A DNA stretch of 36,780 nucleotides from Lachnospiraceae bacterium (GCA_030526405.1 JAUNCZ010000031.1:1-36780); one strand, 5' to 3'. Shown: positions 15,005-23,107, numbered from the stretch's first letter. Numbers and translations: made by a program. The notes: a model not told the origin generated them from the sequence alone.

Positions 15005-16057
15005 ATGGATAGGGAAAAAGGGATAATTGACCGGTTATTTGATTCCTCTGATGCAAGTGATGAGGAACTCAGACTTCTTCTGGAAGCAGATGCTTCCATT
15101 GATGCCTATCTGTTTCAGAGAGCAGATGAGATACGACAGAAGATCTATGGAAAAGAGGTATATCTCCGGGGGCTGATCGAGTTTACAAATCATTGTAAGA
15201 ATAATTGCTACTATTGCGGAATCCGTTGCGGCAACAGAGAACTGGAGCGTTATCGTCTCTCAAAGGAGGAGATTCTGGAGTGCTGCAGGGAGGGCTATGC
15301 CCTGGGGTACAGAACCTTTGTGTTGCAGGGCGGAGAGGACCCATACTATACCGATGAGATGATCTGTGATATTGTCAGCTCCATTCATGGTTTATATCCG
15401 GACTGTGCCATCACCCTGTCCGTAGGTGAGAAGGAAAAAAGCAGTTATCAGGCCTATTTTGACGCTGGAGCCAGGAGATATCTGTTGCGTCACGAAACTG
15501 CCAATGATGCCCATTACAGACAGCTGCATCCCAGTGTGATGAGCTCTGCCCATCGTCAGCAGTGTCTTTTTGATCTGAAGGAGATCGGATACCAGGTGGG
15601 AACGGGAATTATGGTGGGATCCCCCTTCCAGACCACGGAGGATATCCTGGAGGATATTCGTTTCATGCAGAAATTAGATCCGGATATGATCGGTATCGGT
15701 CCCTATTTAACCCATCCTGATACACCTTTTGCGGACCAGCAGAACGGAAGTCTGGACACCACTCTTCGACTTCTGGCATTGTTCCGGCTTATGTTTCCCT
15801 ATGTGTTGCTTCCTGCCACCACCGCATTGGGAACCATCCATCCAAAGGGAAGAGAACTGGGGCTGAAGGCAGGAGCCAATGTGGTGATGCCAAATCTTTC
15901 ACCCACCGCCTTCAGAGAGCTGTACAGTCTGTACGAAAACAAAATCTGTACAGGAGATGAGGCGGCTCAGTGCAGGAACTGTCTGGAACGGCGGGTTCAG
16001 GGAGTGGGATATGAGATTGTTACCTCGGTGGGAGATTGTGCAAAATTCAGAAAGTGA
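15005..16057 (+). CDS. hydE: [FeFe]-hydrogenase H-cluster maturase HydE
   Basis: This 350-residue radical SAM enzyme has the cluster motif C-x3-C-x2-C at Cys64, Cys68 and Cys71 (CKNNCYYC). Further HydE features are FVLQGGEDPYY, RYLLRHETAN, GIMVGSPFQTTEDILEDI and a GPYLTHPDTPF block. HydE acts with HydF and HydG in building the diiron site of [FeFe]-hydrogenase. HydF, HydG and the hydrogenase are not in this window, so the gene stands apart from its partners. That is usual in Lachnospiraceae genomes. The start follows AGGAG. A MoeB-like or PylB/BioB relative is the main alternative, but length and motifs favour HydE. Confidence 0.9.
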   Translation: MDREKGIIDRLFDSSDASDEELRLLLEADASIDAYLFQRADEIRQKIYGKEVYLRGLIEFTNHCKNNCYYCGIRCGNRELERYRLSKEEILECCREGYALGYRTFVLQGGEDPYYTDEMICDIVSSIHGLYPDCAITLSVGEKEKSSYQAYFDAGARRYLLRHETANDAHYRQLHPSVMSSAHRQQCLFDLKEIGYQVGTGIMVGSPFQTTEDILEDIRFMQKLDPDMIGIGPYLTHPDTPFADQQNGSLDTTLRLLALFRLMFPYVLLPATTALGTIHPKGRELGLKAGANVVMPNLSPTAFRELYSLYENKICTGDEAAQCRNCLERRVQGVGYEIVTSVGDCAKFRK

Positions 16058-16104
16058 AGTTATTTTCACCCATGTGAGAAATAAAGTCAGGAAAGAGGGA
16101 TACT

Positions 16105-16938
16105 ATGAATTCAAAAAATGCATTTGTGGAGTTTGAGACAGAAAATCAGGACCAATGTCCTGAAATATTTGAGTTGAATATCGTCAGCGGAGGCTGCCAT
16201 CTGTATGGATATATGCTGGTTCCGGATAAACGGGTAGAGGCGCCCTATCCCACCATCATCATGTCTCACGGCTTTCCTGGCTATACCACTAATAACGATC
16301 TGGAATTTGCCCTTATGAGAATGGGATGTGTCGTAATCCACATGAATCACCGGGGAGCCTGGGGAAGTGAAGGAAATTATCTCTTCACAAACCTGAAGGA
16401 GGACCTTATCGCCGTAACAAAATGGGCCCACAACAATGCCATTGCAGATCAGTATGGAATTGATGTGGAGAACATTTTCCTGGTGGGGCACAGTATGGGC
16501 GGTCAGACTGTGCTGAATGCTGCGAAGGAGCTGCCCTTTATCCGGGGCGTTGCGGCAATGGCAGCCTACGATATCGGAGCTGCCTTCCGCTACAAGATGG
16601 AAAAGGATCTGTTTCTTATGATCGAGACAGAGGGACAGTGCCTGAAGATGACATCTGCCAGCGAGGTGTATGAAAATGCACTGATCAATCAGTATGAGCT
16701 GAGTATCCTTAACCGATATGAAGATCTTCTGGATAAAAATGTACTTTTAGTGGAGGCATCTCTGGATACCATCGCACCACCTGACAAGATGCTGAAACCT
16801 CTGGCGGTAAGGTTGGAGGAGGAAAATGGCAATGTCCGATATGAAAAGATTACAAGCAATCACAGCTTCATCGGACAGAGGATGAAACTTACAAAAATTG
16901 TGGGTGAATGGATTGAAAAGACTATCATGAATGGATAG
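16105..16938 (+). CDS. Alpha/beta hydrolase
   Basis: This 277-residue serine hydrolase has the nucleophile elbow GHSMGGQ (Ser about residue 131) and the oxyanion HGFPGYTT loop. A late Asp (LVEASLDTIAPP) and a His (SNHSF) complete a plausible triad. It resembles the acyl-peptidase/dienelactone-like group of intracellular esterases. There is no signal peptide, so it is cytoplasmic. The start follows AAAGAGGG. It lies between hydE and ald without a terminator. The physiological substrate is not predictable. Confidence 0.82.
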   Translation: MNSKNAFVEFETENQDQCPEIFELNIVSGGCHLYGYMLVPDKRVEAPYPTIIMSHGFPGYTTNNDLEFALMRMGCVVIHMNHRGAWGSEGNYLFTNLKEDLIAVTKWAHNNAIADQYGIDVENIFLVGHSMGGQTVLNAAKELPFIRGVAAMAAYDIGAAFRYKMEKDLFLMIETEGQCLKMTSASEVYENALINQYELSILNRYEDLLDKNVLLVEASLDTIAPPDKMLKPLAVRLEEENGNVRYEKITSNHSFIGQRMKLTKIVGEWIEKTIMNG

Positions 16939-16955
16939 TAAAAAAATACATTCTG

Positions 16956-16964
16956 TGTTACAAT
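16956..16964 (+). promoter_or_regulatory. Extended -10 promoter candidate for ald
   Basis: TGT precedes TACAAT, giving a TGn-type extended -10; the -35 (TAGTAA, 17 bp upstream) is poor. It lies right after the hydrolase stop codon and would give a leader of about 65 nt with a small hairpin (TGAAGG-AAAT-CCTTCA). Confidence 0.4.
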
Positions 16965-17037
16965 AATGGTACCAGTGAAGGAAATCCTTCATAATAGAAC
17001 GTGCGTAAAAAAATATTGTAAAACAGGAGGTGACAGA

Positions 17038-18153
17038 ATGAGAGTTGGTTGTGTAAGAGAGATCAAAAACAACGAGTTTCGTGTGGGAATGGTGCCGGAC
17101 AATGTAAAGAGTTATGTCAATGCAGGACATGAGGTTTATATTGAGAAGGGTGCCGGCGTGGGAGCCGGATTTACAGACCAGGAGTACCTGGAGGCGGGCG
17201 CAAAGCTTCTGGATACAGCGAAGGAGGTATGGGATATCTCCGAGATGATGATCAAGGTAAAGGAGCCTCTGGAGGAGGAGTATCCTCTGTTTCATGAAGG
17301 GCTGATCCTTTATACCTATCTGCATCTTGCAGCAGATCAGCCGCTGACAGACCAGCTTCTGGAGAAAAAGGTAAAAGGCGTTGCCTACGAGACTCTCATT
17401 GAGAAAAACGGAAGTATTCCTCTTCTTGCCCCCATGAGCCAGATCGCAGGTCGTCTCAGCATCCAGGAGGGTGCAAAATATCTCGAGAAGACCTACGGAG
17501 GAGAGGGTGTTCTTCTTGCCGGTGTACCGGGAACACCTAAGGCAAATGTTGTGATCCTGGGTGGCGGTTCTGTAGGAACCAATGCCTGCAAGATCGCAGT
17601 GGGAATGGGAGCCAATGTTACCATCATGGACATCAATCTTCAGAGACTGGCATATCTGGATGATATCTTCGGATCAAGGATTCAGACTCTGGTATCCACA
17701 GATGCCAATATTGAGAAGGCAGTAAAAGAGGCGGATCTTGTAGTCGGCTGTGTACTGATTCCGGGAAAATCAGCACCGAAGATTTTCAAGAAGAAATATC
17801 TGAAGGAGATGAAGCCGGGTGCTGTATTTGTAGACGTAGCGGTTGACCAGGGTGGCTGTGGTGAGACCACTAAGGTAACCTACCACGATGATCCGATCTA
17901 TGTTGTGGATGGAGTAGTTCATTATTGTGTAGGCAACATGCCGGGAGCAGTTCCGAGAACCTCCACTATTGCACTGACCAATGCAACACTGAGCTATGGA
18001 CTTCAGATCGCAGACAAGGGACTGGAAAAGGCCTGTGCAGATAACGAGGTAATGTATTCCGCAATCAATACCTATGACGGAAAGCTGACCTGTAAAAATG
18101 TTGCCGACAGCTTTACATCCTATGAGTATGTGGATATCAGAACCCTTGTATAA
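17038..18153 (+). CDS. ald: Alanine dehydrogenase
   Basis: This 371-residue enzyme catalyses reversible NAD-dependent deamination of L-alanine to pyruvate and ammonia in the cytoplasm. Key residues fall at the family's usual numbers: Arg15, Lys75 (MIKVKEP) and His96 (YLHLAAD), with a Rossmann motif VVILGGGSVGTNACKIAVGM and Asp in DVAVDQGGC. I chose the ATG at 17038 because GGAGGTGACAG lies directly upstream; an earlier in-frame ATG has no ribosome site. It has its own candidate promoter in the gap after the hydrolase gene. Likely roles are alanine fermentation or ammonium assimilation. Confidence 0.95.
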   Translation: MRVGCVREIKNNEFRVGMVPDNVKSYVNAGHEVYIEKGAGVGAGFTDQEYLEAGAKLLDTAKEVWDISEMMIKVKEPLEEEYPLFHEGLILYTYLHLAADQPLTDQLLEKKVKGVAYETLIEKNGSIPLLAPMSQIAGRLSIQEGAKYLEKTYGGEGVLLAGVPGTPKANVVILGGGSVGTNACKIAVGMGANVTIMDINLQRLAYLDDIFGSRIQTLVSTDANIEKAVKEADLVVGCVLIPGKSAPKIFKKKYLKEMKPGAVFVDVAVDQGGCGETTKVTYHDDPIYVVDGVVHYCVGNMPGAVPRTSTIALTNATLSYGLQIADKGLEKACADNEVMYSAINTYDGKLTCKNVADSFTSYEYVDIRTLV

Positions 18154-18189
18154 CCTTCAGAAAATATCAACTTCTGAATGATGGGAATC

Positions 18190-18230
18190 AGTGGTTCATG
18201 AGCAAGTAGCGAAGCGGATTGCGAATGTTC
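18190..18230 (+). repeat. Interspersed repeat R, copy 3
   Basis: AGTGGTTCATGAGCAAGTAG followed by CGAAGCGGATTGCGAATGTTC is the best-preserved form of the family. It lies just after the ald stop codon and a small hairpin, ahead of the terminator at 18270. Confidence 0.7.
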
Positions 18231-18269
18231 GTTTTACTCCTGTGCAGATTCTTTAATGAATAAGGGTAA

Positions 18270-18306
18270 GGGGCGCGATTTTCTGGAAATCGCGCCCCTG
18301 TTGTGT
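18270..18306 (+). terminator. Strong GC hairpin, probable terminator
   Basis: A perfect 12-bp stem GGGGCGCGATTT / AAATCGCGCCCC with a 5-nt loop is followed by TGTTGTGTT. The T-run is broken, but the stem is very stable. It lies between ald and the acyltransferase, 26 bp before the latter's ATG. Confidence 0.65.
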
Positions 18307-18324
18307 TATCGGATTGGGGGGACA

Positions 18325-19512
18325 ATGAAACAGTTTATTGCAAAGTACGGTATCTGTGCCCTGCTGGCAGCAGGCATGATTACATTCTATGATTTTGAAA
18401 TGGGAAAAACAGTCCTGATACTCCTGGTTGTGGCAGGCAGCGGGGGACTGTTTTATGGAAACTACAGGAGAAGCGAAAAGAAAGCACCGGGTAAGGGCAG
18501 GGAAAAAAACATCATTGTTGAACTTGACATTCTGCGTGTGATAGCCACTGTATTGGTGATCGCCCTTCACACCCTGGAGGCGAACGCGGGGGAACTGGGA
18601 ATGACAGATGCCACCTATGTGTCCAGGAGTGCTGTTTTGATTTCCTGTAACTACCTGTTTATCATGCTTTCCGGTGGACTTTCCTTCCGATACAGGGAGC
18701 AGAATGCCATTCTCTACTACATCAGCAGAGGGATTCGGATTCTGATTCCCATGTATATCTACTATATTTGGAATTATTTCTGGCACATTCCGCTGAAGGA
18801 CATGATGAATCTGAAATATCTTAAAACTGTAGCGGCCCAGCTCTTTGCAAGGGAATATGTGATTGCTCCTCAGTTCTGGCTGCTGTATCCCATCATGCTG
18901 ATCTATCTGTTTGCACCATTTATTCAGTATATGTTCCGGAGTATGCCCTATAAGAGGGTGTTTCTGCTGGCTGCAGTAAGTGTAGCTGCCATCTTCTTTA
19001 TCCTGAGATACAGATCTACAGGAACGGATTCTTTCTGGCTTCTGCCGGCAGTGGTGGGATTTTTTCTGTTACATCCTGAAACAAGAAAACTTGATCTTCC
19101 CATTATCCTGCTGGGGCTCCTTGCCCTGCCGTTGCTGCTGTGGGGACACCATGATTCTATTACCGATGCCGGGGGACTGACCTGCCTGATTGCCTGTGGT
19201 ATCGTTTCATTGGTATATTTTATCTGTGGAAAGCTTAAGCCAGGCAGAATCGTCAGTGCTGTATGTGGCTTTTTCAGCAGATACAGCTTCGGCATCCTGT
19301 TGGTACACTGGTATGTGCTGTATTACCTCACAAGAGATACCTTTGGAATCACAGCCATTTCCTATGGTGGCTGGGTCATGGTGCTGAGCACCATTGTGAC
19401 CTTCTGTCTCTCTCTTGTATTTGCATATCTGTTTGACAATACGATGATCTATCTTCTGTCAACAATCTGCAGCATGCTGGTGAAGCTGGGCACAAAGAAA
19501 TTTCTTTCTTGA
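18325..19512 (+). CDS. Acyltransferase family 3 integral membrane protein
   Basis: This 395-residue polytopic protein has two short N-terminal hydrophobic segments, then a charged linker and the family start VELDILRVIATVLVIALHTL. The conserved His of Acyl_transf_3 (PF01757) is in ALHTL. About ten membrane segments are visible. It resembles WecH/OatA-type membrane acyltransferases, without an extracellular SGNH domain. Substrate is unknown. The ATG at 18325 follows a GGGGGG ribosome site; the frame extends upstream only through the terminator. The stop codon overlaps a consensus promoter at 19509. Confidence 0.85.
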   Translation: MKQFIAKYGICALLAAGMITFYDFEMGKTVLILLVVAGSGGLFYGNYRRSEKKAPGKGREKNIIVELDILRVIATVLVIALHTLEANAGELGMTDATYVSRSAVLISCNYLFIMLSGGLSFRYREQNAILYYISRGIRILIPMYIYYIWNYFWHIPLKDMMNLKYLKTVAAQLFAREYVIAPQFWLLYPIMLIYLFAPFIQYMFRSMPYKRVFLLAAVSVAAIFFILRYRSTGTDSFWLLPAVVGFFLLHPETRKLDLPIILLGLLALPLLLWGHHDSITDAGGLTCLIACGIVSLVYFICGKLKPGRIVSAVCGFFSRYSFGILLVHWYVLYYLTRDTFGITAISYGGWVMVLSTIVTFCLSLVFAYLFDNTMIYLLSTICSMLVKLGTKKFLS

Positions 19513-19537
19513 CATAGTTTTTACAAAGTTTTATAAT
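19509..19537 (+). promoter_or_regulatory. Perfect consensus sigma-A promoter
   Basis: TTGACA and TATAAT are separated by exactly 17 bp, the full consensus. The -35 overlaps the acyltransferase stop codon. Transcription should start near 19544 and run into the structured region up to the terminator at 19838-19867, with no good start codon in between. Confidence 0.85.
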
Positions 19538-19543
19538 TTTGTT

Positions 19544-19867
19544 TCGCAAGCGAACAATTCGACGTATTTTTGTTCTTATGCAAAATATATGCCTCTGGTA
19601 AAAAACCTACGGACAGGCAGGGGCAGTTGCCGAGCGTGGTTAGGAGCCACATTATTGATTGCGTTAAAAGCGCAAATTTTATGAGTTGATTATTAGATAA
19701 TCGATGCTTAAACAAGCACATCATCTTATGAAACGGTCAATAAGAGTACGTGACAGTATATTTCTGCATAGGAAAGCAAAAGACATGCCTCCCTATTGTT
19801 TGTTCAGGAAAAAATATCATGTATAGTTAACTATTTTGGCAGATGATGAAGATCATCTGCCTTTTTT
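19544..19867 (+). ncRNA. Candidate structured non-coding RNA or riboswitch-like leader, family unassigned
   Basis: A consensus promoter and a strong terminator frame about 325 nt without a plausible coding frame on the + strand. Several helices can be drawn: GAACAA/TTGTTC, TGCCT/AGGCA (19588-19639 area), GGCAGTTGCC, GTGGT/GCCAC, TTGCG/CGCAA and GATTAT/ATAATC. The downstream gene is an NhaC-type transporter 85 bp past the terminator, so the RNA may be a regulatory leader or a free small RNA. I looked for lysine, cobalamin, SAM, T-box, tmRNA, RNase P, SRP and 6S hallmarks and did not find convincing ones. A stretch with AGGGG then GCCGAG faintly recalls the lysine riboswitch but other hallmarks are missing. 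This gene-free stretch contains nothing else I recognise. Confidence 0.55.
19838..19867 (+). terminator. Rho-independent terminator
   Basis: A perfect 10-bp stem GGCAGATGAT / ATCATCTGCC with a GAAG tetraloop is followed by six T. It ends the candidate RNA at 19544 and precedes the NhaC-type gene, so it could be an attenuator. Confidence 0.92.
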
Positions 19868-19951
19868 GTCAGGAAATTGCGTCGGTTTCTGAAACAGGAA
19901 ATAAGAAAAGATGATGGCAACACTGATCTTAGTGAAGAGGGGAGAGAAACT

Positions 19952-21349
19952 ATGTCTTATGGAATCTTATGTCTGCTGCCGCCGGCGGCAATGCTGATTT
20001 TCGCTCTGAAAACAAAAAAGTCCTTTGAGGCTCTGATTTTCGGAACGCTGATTGCCTACATTATCATGTACAAAACAAAATTTATCGGTCCCTGGTGCGA
20101 TCTGTTGCTTTCGGAAGTAAGCAATGAGGACAATCAGTATATTCTTCTGTTATGCGGTTTGTTCGGAGGCTTTATTTTTTTGCTCCGGGAAGCAAAGGGT
20201 ACTCTGGGATTTTCTGATCTTCTGAGCCGTTTCTGTAAAAGTGAGTGCATCACCATGTTGGTTTCCGTGTTCATGGGAATCATCATCTTTGTGGATGATT
20301 ATCTGAATATCATGACAGTGGGAACCTGCATGAAGGATGTGTGTGATAAGCGAAAGGTACCAAGACAGGCATTGGCCTATATCATTGATTCCACCGGAGC
20401 ACCCATCTGTGCTCTGATTCCTTTTTCCACATGGGTGGTATTTTATTCCGGAGTGTTCATTCAGGAGCAGGCAATTGTGGATATGGGATTTGATACAGGA
20501 ATGAGTGTTTATCTGAAGGTACTGCCTTATATGTTTTACCCCATCGCAGCCCTTCTGATCGTAATCCTGTTTGCTCTGAAGCTGATGCCGAAGATTGGAA
20601 AGATGAGAGAGGCATATGAGGAGCTTGGAAAGAAGGAACTGGTGCCGGAGAAACCGGAGATGCACAATGCACCTTCTGTGAATATTGCGATGGCAGGAAT
20701 GAGTGTGGATTATCCGCCGGAGAATCATAACACAGGAAACATTCTGGATTTCCTGATTCCCATCGGAATTCTTATCGGAGTTACTGTGTATACACAGAAC
20801 ATGATGGTCGCCATTATCCTGGCTCTGGCATCCTGCATGATTCTGTATATTCCAAGAAAGAAGATGACATTTACCCGCTACGTGGAGCTGTTCTTTGCGG
20901 GATTTGCAGATATTCTTCCTGTTCTGGCGATCCTTCTTGCATCATTTATGATCAAGACTGCCTGCGGAGAAATGGGACTTTCTGAGTATATCATTAATCT
21001 TTGCGTACCGTACATGAATGGAAAAACACTGGCAGCCATTATTTTTCTGGTGATTGCTGTGTTAACCTTTGTTACCAGCTCCTTCTGGGGCATTGAGGCG
21101 GTGGCAGTGTCTATCGTAGTTCCGCTGGCAGTGGCTCTGAATGCCAATGTTCTGCTGGCTCTGGGTGCTGTTGTATCCGGCGGCGTGTTTGGAAGCCATG
21201 CCTGCTTCTATTCAGATGCCACCGTTTTATCTTCCGCTACCTGTGAAATTGACAATATGTCCCATGCAGTATCCCAGTTTCCTTATGTTCTGATCAGTGC
21301 AGTGCTGGCAGCAGGCTGTTTCCTGTTTTGTGGAGTCTTCGGATTTTAA
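19952..21349 (+). CDS. NhaC-family Na+/H+ antiporter or amino-acid transporter
   Basis: This 465-residue polytopic membrane protein belongs to the NhaC superfamily, recognised by IIIFVDDYLNIMTVGTCMKDV, IDSTGAPICALIPFSTW and the late SGGVFGSHACFYSDATVLSS block. Classical NhaC proteins exchange sodium for protons; many Clostridia members instead carry amino acids such as lysine or tryptophan-like substrates. The ATG at 19952 follows GAGGGGAG. It lies between the unassigned RNA leader and trpB2. This placement makes a role in amino-acid transport plausible, but nothing in the protein proves it. Confidence 0.82.
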   Translation: MSYGILCLLPPAAMLIFALKTKKSFEALIFGTLIAYIIMYKTKFIGPWCDLLLSEVSNEDNQYILLLCGLFGGFIFLLREAKGTLGFSDLLSRFCKSECITMLVSVFMGIIIFVDDYLNIMTVGTCMKDVCDKRKVPRQALAYIIDSTGAPICALIPFSTWVVFYSGVFIQEQAIVDMGFDTGMSVYLKVLPYMFYPIAALLIVILFALKLMPKIGKMREAYEELGKKELVPEKPEMHNAPSVNIAMAGMSVDYPPENHNTGNILDFLIPIGILIGVTVYTQNMMVAIILALASCMILYIPRKKMTFTRYVELFFAGFADILPVLAILLASFMIKTACGEMGLSEYIINLCVPYMNGKTLAAIIFLVIAVLTFVTSSFWGIEAVAVSIVVPLAVALNANVLLALGAVVSGGVFGSHACFYSDATVLSSATCEIDNMSHAVSQFPYVLISAVLAAGCFLFCGVFGF

Positions 21350-21376
21350 GTGCCTGTCCTGTAATGGACAAAAAAC

Positions 21377-21405
21377 TTGACGTTACCTCTGCATCGTGGT
21401 AAAGT
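21377..21405 (+). promoter_or_regulatory. Promoter candidate before trpB2
   Basis: TTGACG and TAAAGT are 17 bp apart. The predicted transcript meets a strong terminator about 30 nt later (21436-21475) before reaching trpB2. The spacer shares TCTGCATCG with the PadR promoter at 3027-3055. Confidence 0.5.
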
Positions 21406-21435
21406 GTACGTATGTCACGAAACCGAGGAGAATAC

Positions 21436-21475
21436 AACTCCTGTCCCATTGTTTCAGTGGGACAGGAGTTTTTTT
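21436..21475 (+). terminator. Terminator or attenuator in the trpB2 leader
   Basis: A perfect 13-bp stem AACTCCTGTCCCA / TGGGACAGGAGTT with a 9-nt loop runs into seven T (the last two of the stem plus five). It lies about 120 bp before the trpB2 start and after the 21377 promoter, so it either ends NhaC transcription and a short RNA of about 65 nt, or attenuates trpB2. Confidence 0.9.
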
Positions 21476-21476
21476 A

Positions 21477-21559
21477 CGCGGCAGTCGCCAAAGTCCGTTC
21501 TTGCACGAGATCTTGGCGACTGCCGCGATAACTTGATAAACTCGCAAAGCGTGTTTATC
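21477..21559 (+). repeat. Two consecutive stem-loops in the trpB2 leader
   Basis: The first is a perfect 15-bp stem (CGCGGCAGTCGCCAA at 21477-21491, inverted copy at 21513-21527). Its loop contains AGTCCGTTCTTGC. The second (21535-21559) pairs GATAAAC-T-CGC with GCG-T-GTTTATC. The string GCCAAAGTCCG...CTTGC recurs at 23126-23142 and, more weakly, at 14917-14934, which suggests an interspersed palindromic repeat. Confidence 0.6.
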
Positions 21560-21595
21560 ATAGTTATTCAATAATACATTTAAGGGGGAAAAGAA

Positions 21596-22972
21596 ATGAG
21601 CGAGAAAACAATTCCTTATAAAATCTATCTTGAGGAAAATGAGATGCCAAAGCAGTGGTACAATGTGAGAGCGGATATGAAAAAGAAACCGGCTCCCCTT
21701 CTGAATTCGGCAACACTGGAGCCAATGACTCTGGAGGAGTTATCCGGTGTATTCTGTGAAGAGCTGGCAAAACAGGAACTGGATGATACAACTGCCTATA
21801 TCGATATTCCGGAGGAAATCCGTGAGTTCTACAGAATGTATCGTCCTGCTCCGCTGGTACGGGCGTACTGTCTGGAGAAGAAGCTGGGTACTCCGGCTAA
21901 GATCTACTATAAATTCGAGGGCAACAACACAAGCGGAAGCCACAAGCTGAATTCTGCCATTGCCCAGGCCTACTATGCAAAGAAACAGGGTCTGAAGGGT
22001 GTTACCACGGAGACTGGTGCAGGACAGTGGGGAACTGCCCTTTCCATGGCCTGCTCTTACTTTGATCTGGACTGTCAGGTTTACATGGTAAAATGCTCCT
22101 ATGAGCAGAAACCATTCCGTCGCGAGGTAATGAGAACCTACGGTGCCCATGTTACACCATCTCCTTCTTCCACCACAGAGGTGGGCAGAAAGATCCTGGC
22201 GGAGCATCCTGGAACCACAGGAAGTCTTGGCTGTGCCATCTCAGAGGCAGTTGAGACAGCTGTGAATACAGAGGGCTATAAATATGTGCTTGGAAGCGTT
22301 CTGTCTCAGGTACTGCTGCATCAGACAGTGATCGGTCTGGAGACCAAGGCTGCTCTTGATAAATATGACATCACACCGGATATTATCATCGGATGTGCCG
22401 GCGGCGGCTCCAATCTGGGTGGTCTGATCTCACCATTTGTGGGAGAGATGCTCAGAGGAGAGAAGGACTATCAGGTAATCGCTGTTGAGCCTGCATCCTG
22501 TCCAAGTCTTACAAGGGGAACCTACGCCTATGATTTCTGTGATACAGGTATGGTATGTCCTCTGGCAAAAATGTACACACTGGGCTGTGACTTTATCCCA
22601 TCTGCAAACCATGCGGGAGGCCTGCGCTATCACGGCATGAGCTCTGTACTGTCCGAGCTGTACGATCAGGGACTGATCGAGGCGAGAAGCGTTGAGCAGA
22701 CAGAGGTGTTTGCGGCAGCGGAGGAATTTGCAAGGGTAGAGGGAATCCTTCCGGCACCGGAGAGTTCCCACGCCATCAAGGTTGCCCTTGACGAGGCAAA
22801 GAAATGTATCGAGACAGGTGAGGAGAAGACCATCGTATTCGGTCTCACAGGTACAGGATACTTTGATATGTATGCCTATGAGAAATTCCACGACGGAGCG
22901 ATGTCAGACTACATCCCAACAGATGAGGAGCTGGCAAAATACAGAGAAAAACTTCCAAAGGTGGAGAGATAA
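21596..22972 (+). CDS. trpB: Tryptophan synthase beta chain, TrpB2 type
   Basis: This 458-residue PLP enzyme is of the TrpB2 (TrpB-like) subfamily: long N-terminus, RPAPLVRA substrate loop, and the PLP lysine Lys117 in GSHKLNSA. TETGAGQWGTALS and the glycine-rich GCAGGGSNLGG phosphate loop are also present. It condenses indole with L-serine to give tryptophan; TrpB2 enzymes often work without TrpA, by indole salvage. TrpA and the rest of the trp operon are not in the window. The start follows AAGGGGGAAAAG. The gene is preceded by a terminator and two hairpins and followed by a decayed tandem duplication of its own 3' end. Confidence 0.93.
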   Translation: MSEKTIPYKIYLEENEMPKQWYNVRADMKKKPAPLLNSATLEPMTLEELSGVFCEELAKQELDDTTAYIDIPEEIREFYRMYRPAPLVRAYCLEKKLGTPAKIYYKFEGNNTSGSHKLNSAIAQAYYAKKQGLKGVTTETGAGQWGTALSMACSYFDLDCQVYMVKCSYEQKPFRREVMRTYGAHVTPSPSSTTEVGRKILAEHPGTTGSLGCAISEAVETAVNTEGYKYVLGSVLSQVLLHQTVIGLETKAALDKYDITPDIIIGCAGGGSNLGGLISPFVGEMLRGEKDYQVIAVEPASCPSLTRGTYAYDFCDTGMVCPLAKMYTLGCDFIPSANHAGGLRYHGMSSVLSELYDQGLIEARSVEQTEVFAAAEEFARVEGILPAPESSHAIKVALDEAKKCIETGEEKTIVFGLTGTGYFDMYAYEKFHDGAMSDYIPTDEELAKYREKLPKVER

Positions 22973-23040
22973 TACAGTGACTATCCGAAAAGCGGAGAAG
23001 TGACGCGGCAACTATCCGGAAAGTGGAGAAGTGATACAGA
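22951..23040 (+). repeat. Degenerate tandem repeat derived from the trpB2 3' end
   Basis: Units begin at 22951 (ACTTCCAAAGGTGGAGAGA, the end of the gene), 22980 (ACTATCCGAAAAGCGGAGAA) and 23011 (ACTATCCGGAAAGTGGAGAA), with a poorer fourth near 23043. The period is 29-31 bp. The first unit is coding; the rest lie downstream of the stop codon. Confidence 0.6.
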
Positions 23041-23072
23041 AGCCATTCTGGAAGTGAGAAAATAAAATCAGC

Positions 23073-23107
23073 AAACCCCTGCAGTTTTTATGGACCTGCA
23101 GGGGTTT
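23073..23107. terminator. Bidirectional terminator between trpB2 and the LysR gene
   Basis: A perfect 12-bp stem AAACCCCTGCAG / CTGCAGGGGTTT with an 11-nt loop. A/T-rich arms at its base allow it to end trpB2 (+) and the convergent LysR gene (-). Confidence 0.85.

Noticed and set aside
18253..18786. Minus-strand ORF of 177 codons
   Set aside because: It overlaps the start of a clear acyltransferase gene and a terminator hairpin, with no recognisable protein features.
19588..19660. Possible lysine riboswitch before the NhaC-type gene
   Set aside because: AGGGG...GCCGAG is faintly similar to one part of the lysine riboswitch, but the GAGGTGC and AGTA-type core elements are not present. I left the RNA unassigned.
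19544..19867. tmRNA, RNase P RNA, SRP RNA or 6S RNA
   Set aside because: No tRNA-Ala-like 3' end, no GAGGAAAGTCC P4 strand, no GGAAGCAGC SRP loop and no pairing between 5' and 3' ends typical of 6S RNA.
21406..21595. T-box or TRAP-type tryptophan attenuator before trpB2
   Set aside because: No GGGTGGNACCGCG T-box core, no regularly spaced GAG/TAG repeats and no Trp-rich leader peptide.
22978..23040. CRISPR-like short repeats
   Set aside because: Units are adjacent without unique spacers, diverged, and derive from the end of trpB2; there are no cas genes.
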